Positions 53,859-63,600 of a stretch of 64,000 bases of DNA are shown piece by piece. Position 1 is the first letter of the stretch. Each line of letters starts with the position of its first letter. The notes beneath the pieces were generated by a model. That model made no database searches. It saw only the letters and a program-made list of their open reading frames with translations, and was not told the DNA's origin. The stretch covers positions 459,001 through 523,000 of the forward strand of contig OZ037905.1 in the NCBI GenBank assembly GCA_964035575.1, read 5' to 3'. This stretch comes from Rhynchopus sp. YZ270_cl-10. Lineage: Eukaryota > Euglenozoa > Diplonemea > Diplonemida > Diplonemidae. The translations under genes were made by a program, and so were the position numbers.

Positions 53859-54906
53859 TCTGAGGACTAGAAAACAATGAACCTTGCACCTCTCGTGCAC
53901 ACGCGCCTCTACCACCACTATCGTTTTTTTAAAGAAAGAAACTTGAAAGCCTAACCAAAAAGGAAAACTTGAAGAAAAAAAAAATGACAAAATGTCTAGC
54001 GGAACAACAGCACATCTCAACGTGCTCTGTCCATATGGGGGGAATTAATTTTTTTTTTTTCAAAAAAAAAAAACAAATAGTTGGGCACCCCAAAAGCCAT
54101 CTCTGTAACTCTCTTTGAAGAGTCTCAATAAAGGGGGGCTCTTTGAACGAGACAAAACTCCCTTCCCCCCCAAAGGATGCACATCAACACAACGCCACAT
54201 GTCAAAAAAATCACATATCATGTCATTATTATGATTTGTGATTTTTTTCCCCCTGACTGACTGACATGCATCGTGTGGGCAAATGCACTGCTGATATGCT
54301 GCAAGGTACACCTAGCAACTACCCTCCTCTCTCTCTCTCCCCCCACATTTTCCTCTCAATTTTTGAGAGAAAAAAAAATTCAAATATCAATACAATCTTC
54401 CTGGCCTGTAACTGGCGATACCACTGTACTAAAAAAAGACAAAGAGGGTGGAGGGTGGAGTGGGTAGAAAGGTAAAAACAACTTGAAAGATGAACAGATG
54501 AACATGCCCCACCCTCGAAGGGATAACTTGAAATAAAAGCATGGGAATAATCCTATTCACTAAAAAAAAAAAAAAAATGGGCTATCTTTCCCCCCTCCCC
54601 GTTACCATTCCCCCTTCTTGAAAGACCTCACCCCCACTTTTTTCTTGACCCGGTACCGTACCCGGTCCAGGGCTGACTGTGTGCGTTGGGAAGCGCGGTT
54701 TGAGGATGCGCCCTCACGCCACCGCCTCAGCCTCTGGCTTGGCAGGGGGTGTGGGTGTGGGTGCGGGCGCGGGTGCGGTGGCAGTGGGCTGTGCAGACGC
54801 GTCGGTGGGAGGTGCAGACTCATCGGTCGGTGGTTGGGAGGGGTGGTGGTCCCTGCTCACGCAGATGCCCTATAGTGTGGTGGTAATTAGATTTTCCCAA
54901 AATACA

Positions 54907-54953
54907 AAGTTTATAAGATGCACCTAAGCTAAGCTCTCTCGTGTTCAGTCACC
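54907..54953 (-). repeat. Hairpin module at the kinase gene's 3' end
   Basis: Minus strand tgttttag, then GGTGACTGAACACGAGAG with an internal duplication (agcttagctta), then GGTGCATC and TTATAAACTTTG. Reading the kinase frame into it gives VTEHERA and a stop. Confidence 0.6.
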
Positions 54954-56930
54954 TAAAACAAATGATATAACTATCCTCTGGAGCATAGTTATCCTGCTAA
55001 AAAAACGTTTTGCACGCATTCAAAAGGGATAGAAAAGGTACAAACCTGTGCCTCAAGCTTGCCTGTCACCTCACGGTAAAGTTGGTGGTAGTCAAATGTG
55101 TCTCCTCGGGTGCGTCTCATCTCAATGAGCGTTAATGAGTCCGAGACGGTCGGGCGTGCAAGGACGGCGTAGGTGAGCATGCCCTTTGAGGCGTTGACGA
55201 AGCCCTTCATCTCGTTGGGGTTTTGTTTGCTGGGCTTGGGATTCGCCTTGAGCTCTGTGAGGATCGCGACGATGTGCTTGACAGAGTCCTCAGTGCCTTT
55301 GCAGGTGATGAAGCGGGTGCTGCGCTTGATGGCCACCGTCTGTTGCAGCGTCAACGCGGCCAGCGTGCCCTGTGTAAGCGCGTTGATGACCTGGAAGGCG
55401 TTCATGCCGCCCTCCTTCCCAGGCTTCTTCTGCTCCTTCTTGTCCTTGTCCCCCGTCTCTTGAGACGGTGTCGCCCAATCCCTCACCTGCTGCTCATTCG
55501 GCTTCACCTTTGTGCAGCCCCTGAACGCCTCCACCTTTGACATAGCGAACCCACTCTCCTGGAACCATTTGTGCTGTATTATTTCCTCCATTGTGAAACG
55601 CTTCTCGGGGTCGACTTGGAGCATCCCGCTGATGAGGTCCCTCACAGGCTCGCTGAAGTGCCTTGCCATTCTGTAGTCGCCACGCTCAATCTGTGAATTT
55701 GAGAAGAAAAAAATAGTTGAAATAGTTAAGAAACGAAAGCACAGCTCGGTCGTACTCATTGCAAAGGGTGACGTGAGACGATCCGTACCGTAACGGATGC
55801 GGTTACGCAACCTAAAAAGAGCTGCACCACACATACCTTGTTGAAGAGTGCGTTCATGTTCTGATCATCGAATGGAAGGTACCCTGCAAGCATGACGAAG
55901 AGGATCACCCCGCAGGACCAGATGTCCGCTGTGATGCCGTTGTATCCCGCCTCCTTCAGCACCTCGGGGGCCACGTAGTTGGGTGTCCCGCACACGGTTT
56001 GAAGCATGGCACCGCCTCCCTTGGGGTCGTTCAGTGCACCACGTTGAAGATTTGAGAGACCAAAGTCGGTAATTTTTAAGTTGTCCTGAAAAAAAAAAGG
56101 GTGTTATGTGATTCATATTCATGACACTACATACCCGTCCATCTAGCAGAAGGTTTTCCGGTTTCAAATCGCGGTGAGCGACCTGCTGTGTGTGGCAGTA
56201 GTAGAGCCCGAGGATCAGCTGCTGGAAGAAATTGCGTGCGGTCTTCTCGTCGAAGCGTTTTGCCGCAACGATTCTGTCGAAGAGTTCCCCTCCCGTGACA
56301 AGCTCAAGCACCAGGTAGATGTGGCGCTGGGTTTGGAGCACCTCGTACAGCTTGACAACGTTCTCGTGGTCGAGCAGCTTCATGACGGCTATCTCTCGCT
56401 TGAGCTGTTCCTCCATATGCTCCCTCTGCAGCTGCTCCTTGTCAATGATTTTGATGGCATAGTTCTTCGCTGTTTCAGTATCTATCCCGAGCTTGACCTG
56501 AGAAGGTTAAGTGAGGAGGTGTTTTTAGTGTGGTTATGGTGTTCATCGGAACCCACCATATATTATGCAAATGTAATGAGGTTATGAAAATAGGCATGTC
56601 TTGGAAAATCTATCTGAGTGGCTGAAGCGTGCTAATACTTACCATCGCACACCAGTTAGGACTGTATCAAGCCTTAGCGAGGTTTCTTCAACCTCACCGT
56701 ATGATAGAGAATTATACATCAGATAAACTCCCTGGTTGACTTTTTTTTACCTCCCTTTTTCTCAATCCGGCCAAAAAAAAAATGTCATTCTCAGAAGAGC
56801 TGTACATAAACACCCCATACCCCTTCCCACCCCCACTGTCGTGAACACCACTTTTTTCGATACATACCTTAGAAAACGCACCCGAACCCAGCGTCTTGTC
56901 TAGCTGATACTTACCAATCCGCTTTGGCAT
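54929..56930 (-). CDS. CIPK/SnRK3-like Ser/Thr kinase with NAF motif
   Basis: Exons 56930-56868, 56497-56135, 56085-55837 and 55690-55046 all join in phase 0. A last exon, possibly 54952-54929, gives about 447 residues. Kinase domain: [12 protein letters not shown] (G-loop), YAIKIIDK (VAIK Lys), [28 protein letters not shown]. The activation loop has an unusual insert ([15 protein letters not shown]). After the kinase, [18 protein letters not shown] matches the NAF/FISL motif that binds calcineurin-B-like Ca2+ sensors. A KA1-like C-terminus follows ([37 protein letters not shown]). Such kinases link Ca2+ signals to ion transport. An alternative last exon (acceptor TTTTTTTAG near 55000) is open too, so the final residues are uncertain. 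Confidence 0.85.
55738..55815 (-). repeat. Dispersed repeat family 2 inside kinase intron 3
   Basis: It occupies the middle of the 146-nt intron 55836-55691. Minus strand GTTACGGTACGGATC, CACGTCACCC, TTTGCAATGAGT, GACCGAGCTGTG, then a pyrimidine-rich run to TTCACAG. Confidence 0.7.
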
Positions 56931-57628
56931 CGCTCACAAATTGTTTTCCTGATGCCAAACAAAAGGATAAAATTCAGAAGGACGATATCTTGCCCTCCCC
57001 CTGGCAAAGCAGAAGATGCGCAGTGTCTCTCTCTCAACTCTCCCTCACTTCTGCAGAGAGAGAAAAAATGGCTCAGATTCGCAACAAAAAAAAATATAGG
57101 TGTATGGAGGTATGTGTGTGGATTATCTTTTGTTTTTTTTTGTTGCTGTGTGTATGGGGGTTTTTTCCTGTTTAGGGGGGTTTGAGCAGAAAAGAGAGAG
57201 AGAGAGAGAGGGAGAAGAGGGAGGGGAAGGGGACTTTAAAAAAAAATGCTAAAATTATGACAATTTTTTTTCTCGACTATTTTCTCGACTTAGCGCAAAA
57301 ACATCCGGTTTTTGTTGTAAGGTTATACGCCCCACAGTGCTTCCACCACGTTGAGAAAATAAAAAAACTTGAAAGATGCACAATGTGTCTTTTTTTGTAC
57401 TCATACACATCTGTTGTTAGAAAGAGGCGAAAAAAAAGAAAGGTTTTTTTTTTGCAAAGATGATCTGAGATCTCACTTTCCGAGCAGTCAGCAGTCACCT
57501 ATAAAACGGCAGAGTCAGCATACAAAAAGTTAAAGGAAATAACTAAACTAAAAATAAACAACAAAACTTGACAAAAAAATCTACATTTTTTTTTCAACAA
57601 AATTTGGGGTAAAGGGAAGAGAGTAGTG
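56931..57628. other. Intergenic; no gene recognised
   Basis: Kinase upstream region and 3' flank of the C2-kelch gene. It has a GA-repeat (57200) and a cttgaaagatgcacaa stretch near 57367 that resembles the 3' part of hairpin-module variants. Confidence 0.4.
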
Positions 57629-60600
57629 TTAATTGCTGTCTGACTGTCCAGCTTCGTCGTCCTCCAACCAATCTTCTGGGAAAACGTAGCCCCGTGGTGG
57701 TGCTGTGGCGAGCGAGGCTGGGGTGCCCTTCTTCTTTGGTGACATCGAGGTGAGCTTCATGGGAGACGAGGCACCTGCCGCGCCTTTGCTCTCTGGGATG
57801 CGGAGAGCGTCGTTCTCCAAGACAACTGGCTCGGGAAGGCATTTGAATTTGACTGCGGTGCAGTCGCGTTTTATCTTCTTCTCCCCCATATCCACCACAA
57901 CACAGGGCGTCCCCGCTATCAGATCGATCCCCTGCAGCTTCGACCCATAACGCAACTTCACTGTTTCCCCAGGGTTTGCGAACGGCTTGCCGAGCTTGCC
58001 CCCTGATTTTCCTACCTTCCCTGTTGTATGGCCTTCTGAGAGTCTGCCCATTGATTCTTCTATGCGGGCAGGGCTGCGTTTGGCGACAGTTGGTGTGGGC
58101 TCTTCAGGTCGTGCCATGGTGGGGCGGGCTCGGTAGGTAAGCTTGCCAAGACGTTCGACAATGCCGTCTAATTGCTCGGGTTTGACCTTTTTGACCTTTT
58201 TGGGCGCGCTAGGATCGGCAGGCGACTCTTTGCCACCAATGGAGACCGTACCAAGCCGTATCTTCGCTGAGTAGTGTGCAGGGACGATCTGCCACAACGC
58301 GGCCGTCGCGCAGGCACCACGCAGTACCGGGATGCGGAGTCTCTTTGTGTCGCAAGCGAGAGGTGCCCCTGGGTTGCACAGAACGGAGTCGGCGGCGGTG
58401 GCAGGGGGGTGCAGCACGCCCTGAACGACCACCGCTGATTTGTTAGGCAGGCGGGCATAGGGTGAGGTGGGAGCAGTCTGGTGTGTTTCGCTGCCTTGGC
58501 TGGAGTGGCCCAGGGGTCGTACCTTTTGCCGTTCGCAGCCGCCGACCAGTAGAATATTGAAAAGAACCTGCTCCTCCCCAAGGATCTTCTTGTGGCCCAC
58601 CCCCGCAGCGCCCTCCTCATCGCCAAGACTGCGGAGAAGGTCGGCAGAGCGCTTCTCCTGTTGTGTGCGTCGTTCTTTGACGGTCTTGCGGCGTTCTTCT
58701 GCTTCGCGTGCGTTGGCTTCGTCGGCTGTACGGTAGTCGTAGTTTTGTCCGCGCTTTTCGCGTTCACGGCGTGATTGTGCAAATGAGTTCGTCGCCGGCG
58801 GGGCTTGTAAGGTTGCGGCCGCGGCCGCGGCGGCTTGAGAAATATTCTTCATTGGCTTGCGTTTGAACGTCGCAACGCACATCCCCCATCGCCCCCGCAG
58901 ATTCTTCTGATCCGTACACCTCCCAGGCCTGCCTGTAGAAAGCTGCTGCGAAATCGAAGAGTGAATCGCAATCCTACTCCACAACCCAGTATGAAACGAA
59001 AACTGGTAGCAACTCCCTTCACCAAACACCTGCTCTGCGTTGCGCCCACCTACAATCACCATCGAACCTCCACAAATGCTTGCACCATGCTCTGCACGAG
59101 GCGCAGGCACATCACCCGAATCAGTCACACAAGACCACACTTTGTTACGAAGGTCCAAAATCTGCAGGTCATTAAGATAGAGCAAACCTGACCCGCTCTG
59201 GGCGAGGTGCTGGGCCTGGTGGTGGAGAGAGTGGCTGTCGGCGTCTTCGTCTTCGTCGCTGTCACTGTCATCAGAGTGGAGCTGCCCTCTCGTAATATCC
59301 CCTGAGGCTGTCGTACGTTCCGCATCTACCGTTACCCCACCGAAGACTACCATAAAGCATGAATTTGGTTTGAGTACCGCAGTGTGATGTGAACGTGGTA
59401 GTGGCGCGTTCTCTGCTACCACCGGTTTTATCCAGGACCACTTCCCGGTCGCAAAGTTGTAGGACGCAACGTCCCCTCTCCTGCACTCTATTGTGGAGTA
59501 TTTGATGTTCGGTTTCGCAAGCCGTCCGATTCTGCGTGAAGTGTCATACGTCGTTTGCTTCACAAAGATCGACCACCCACCGTACACAATCATCTTCCCT
59601 TTGTAGACAACAGCAGAATGGCAGGCACGGAAATCCCACCCAGGTCCATGCGAGGTGAGCTTCTCCCATTTGTGTTCTCGCAGGTCATAGGACAATACGG
59701 AATCGAAATACCCAGAGGGAGCCGCGCCGGGCTCTACCGCTGCCCCTCCAGGGGACAATGCGACGTCTGGTGAATTCCAATAATCGCCTTCGTCTGCTAC
59801 CTCCACAAAGTGTGTATCCGTTTCAAGTGTCCCACCTATGGCAGTGAGGCCAGAGTCAAGACCACCAGGACCATATCCACCAAACATAATTAGCTTATGC
59901 CCATCAACCGCTACCATGCTTGAACCGTATCGTTTGTAAAGGTTTTTTGCGCTTGGGGCAGAGTCGTGAGGGAATGCCTGCCAGCGAGATTGGTGGATGT
60001 TGTATTGCTGAAGGTTTGTGTTAAACCCAGAGCGGTTGAAGCCGCCATAAAAGAAGATGTTCTGCCCAATGCGTGCAGAGGCTGCGCCGATGAAGCCTTT
60101 TGTTTCGTCTGCCTTCGCGATGTTGCCGATCGCGATGCTTCCCCATTGTGTGGCGGTAGATTCGGCGCGTTTGTGCATATCTTCTGGGGAGTAGCCAGGA
60201 CGCCAGGTGATTTCGCTCATGGGGACGAGAGGGGTGCCGCAGACATGGCAGATGCCGCCAGGTGTTCCGGAGTGTTCGGCCGCCTTTTTGCATTTACAGC
60301 AGAAGCTGACGTCTGCGCCGCCAGAGAGGTGTGCTACTGTGTTGTCGTCTGCCTTCGCATCGTCTTCTAAAGAGCGACGCACCTCAGCAATGTCTGTCAA
60401 ACGCATCTCCAGATCAATGAGATCCCCCGACAACGTTCCCTCCAGGATGCTGTACTCTTCGCTTGCCTTCGTTTTGGCTTCGAGGTTGACCTCGCGTGGA
60501 GTGACCTTGAGGAGCTGTACATCCATTCGGTTGTCGCCACCGCAGGCAGCAGTGAATTCTGCAAAGGTCATGCGAAGTGCCGCTATTGTACGCGGCTTTT

Positions 60601-63600
60601 TCTTTGCAACGTCAATCAGTTCAAGAAGAAAGCTGTCCTCCGTGAAAACCGGGATTTTCCACTGTTCGCGCATTCCCTCCTTATCGAAGGAGACCTCCTG
60701 GGCTTGTTGTGGTAATGTGCTCCGCGTCTCTTTACCTATAGCGATACGTACCACCGCACGACCTGAAGAAAGCTTCTTCATCCCCAACACCGTTGTCGAG
60801 ACCACCGCGGTCGGGGCGTCCCCAGCCACCTCCTTCTCCTCCTCCACATCTAAAACCTTCCACTGCAGCGAAAGCGACCCCAACCTCCCTTGGTACTTCT
60901 CCTGCAACTGCACATCGTCTTTATTCCCACTCCGAATCGTCAACGGAACTGTAATCTTTCCTTCATTCTTTGACAACGCGACCTTGGCTCGCCCCATAAA
61001 ATCATCGGAACTCTCAGGATCATAATCCCAACAGGTGACCAGCAACGGCCATTTCACGTTGCAATCTTCAAAAAGAAATGTTTCGTCGAAGTGGGGGTCA
61101 AGGGTATTGTGTTTTACTGCGGTTTTTACTTCAATCTCGCCGACTTTGAGGATGATGTATGGATCGGAAAGACCAGAAGTGTCTTGCGGGGTAAGGTTCT
61201 GTCCGTTGAGGATGGTGACAGAGAGGTTCTTCTGCGCCTTCTTCTTCTTCTTCAGGCCGGATGCGGCGAAGAGCTCGCTGTCCCATTCCCAGTTGAGTTT
61301 GACTTCTCCAAGAAGGCCGTCATTTTTTGCGGACAACTCGAAATCCGCTTCCACACCACTGCGAGGCAAGAGGCGGAACCACTCTTCTCCAAAGGCAGCC
61401 TCGTCATCGCCGTATGGGAGAATGCAGTATCCGATGTGTGTATCCGAGGCAAGACCATAGTTTTTTTCCCAGATTTCGATCCGCAAGCTTTGACCTTCAT
61501 TCGCAGCCTTGAACACTGCGGCATAGTTCAGCTCTCCCGTCGTTGGGTCAGATATGGCCTTCGTACTACCAAAGGAGACGACACAGTAGACTCGCATAGT
61601 GGAGTCTACTTGGGGTAGGCCACGTGTCTTCATGACATTGAGTTTGACTTGTTGTCCGTCTCGGACCTGTCCGGTGCCTTGCTTGGAGGTGGTTTTCCAT
61701 TTGATGGAGATTGCGCCAAGAGAAGCGACCTTCTTGACTAGGTCCTTCTGTTCCGCGCTTTCTGGGAGGATTTCCAATGTTTTTGATCCCTCGGAGACGT
61801 CAGCTTCGGCATCCCAATTCCATTCTACCTTGCCAAGAGGAATGGTTTTGGTCATAACCCTTTCGTCGAAGATGCGGAAGGTGAAGACATGAGAAGGGGG
61901 GATCGGGTCGTAGGTGAAGAGCTCCCCCCAAGAGACAGTGCAGAGGCCGCCGTGAACGTCTTCTCCGCTCTTTTGGCATTCTATCAACTCCGTTTTACGT
62001 TCATACGGACCCAGAGAAACCTCTGTCAGGATACGCGCTGTATCAGAACCACTCACATTCACGTCATCCTTCGGCACCACAATGTCAATCCCCTTTTCCA
62101 CCCACAACTGCAACACCGTGCGCGTCGGTGCAAACTCATTGGTCAGATTCCAGCGTACAAGAATTTCCGGGCCTTTCTTTTGCGTCGGTGAGCCAGCTGC
62201 TGCATTGATCTTCACCCAACGCTCCCCTTTAACATCAACAGCATTCTCCCATGGGTTAAACGACGCTGTACCGAGCACCGTATTCGAAACCAAGCCCTTA
62301 TCAATCACTTCAAGAAGAACGTCTTGGTTGAGAAGCACAGTAGACAGTTTGAAGGAGGTGTCTTTCCCCCAGACGGGGTTGGTACCGGAGGCGACGTTCG
62401 TGGTTTCTGCGTCTTTGTCTTCACAGGTTGACGGGAATTTGATACGGCAGATTGGAGAGATAGAGGTGAAGAGACCGGAGTCAATGAGGTTTCGTGCACG
62501 GATCACCTCGAGGGCGAGGATGTTTGCTTTGTAGAGGTCTGCGAGGCGAAGTTCGCGTTTCATTTCCCTCTCTTTGCGGGCTTCGGGTGTGTCGACGGAC
62601 CATGCGCAATGCAGCTGTCCTAAGGTACCACACTTTGATTCGAGCATCGCATCGTCGTTGTTTGAATCTCTCGGCCGTAAGGCAAACCATTTATCACCCT
62701 CATTGTCATCCCCAATGAAGTCCAGCTCCTCTTCCACCGTCCCCAGGCAAGTGTCCGTCTCCCATACGGAAAGTTCAACGAGCACTTTGTTTTCGGTGTG
62801 CAAATTGATTGTAGTGCTCTCAGAGAAGGTCGGATTCTTCCCTTTCCCTTGCTTCGAGGAGAATTCAAGGATCTTTTTGCCGCGTGTAGTAGTCGCAGAG
62901 GCAACACCCTCAGGGGGTTGGTCGAAGACGCGTAGAAGAACTGTGGGGGTAATGTCGAACATAAGATTCGGGTCTGCCAAGCTCTCAGCCTCGTGGATGC
63001 AGAATTTGACTGAGACTGCAGTGCGTTTGACCTTCTCAATCGCGTATTTGACAAGAATGTTCCCAAGGTCGTCGCCCTGCTTCATCGAAGGGGAGGGCTG
63101 CAGTTTGATGGTTTCCTCCCCAGATTCGTCGGATACTGCTGCAAGGTTTAACCTCGTCTGACCCAACTCCCGGTCACTCCCAAGCAACTCCTTATCTTTA
63201 ACAAAAAACTCGATAGGTTGCGAAAAGGTGTCAATCTCCCAGGTGGTTACGTGGTTGTAGATTGGGTTGCAGTTGCTGCTGACGACGCGGGTTTGGGATT
63301 GGTGCGGGCCGCATGAGATTACCACGTAGGGGTCGATTTTGCCAAAGGTCTCGATATTGTGAAGATTTGCACACCGCGCTACCGTGACAGTGACCCGCAG
63401 AGCGCTGTTTGTATCGGTAAGATACTTTTTCAAATCCTTCCGCACCTCCGGGTCGAGCCATGGGCATAGGTTCTTCTGGCCAAACTTCAGCTCCCATTTG
63501 AAATTGATCCTCCCAAGGTTTGCGTCGCCGCTGTCATCTTCGCTTCGAAGCTCTACAGTTTTGGTGCCTACCTCTCTGGTAAAGTCTAACGCGCTTTGTG

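Larger units (their letters stand above)
52311..54906. other. Long intergenic region; repeats only
   Basis: T-homopolymer-rich DNA with two listed hairpin modules, a variant near 53875 (GTGTGCACGAGAGGTGC on the minus strand) and the inverted repeat at 52839-52945. I searched both strands by eye for exons with consistent phase and found none convincing. Confidence 0.4.

Noticed and set aside
56590-56680. tRNA-like stretch with a box-A look (gagtggctgaagcg)
   Set aside because: No box B, no acceptor-stem pairing and no cloverleaf could be formed.
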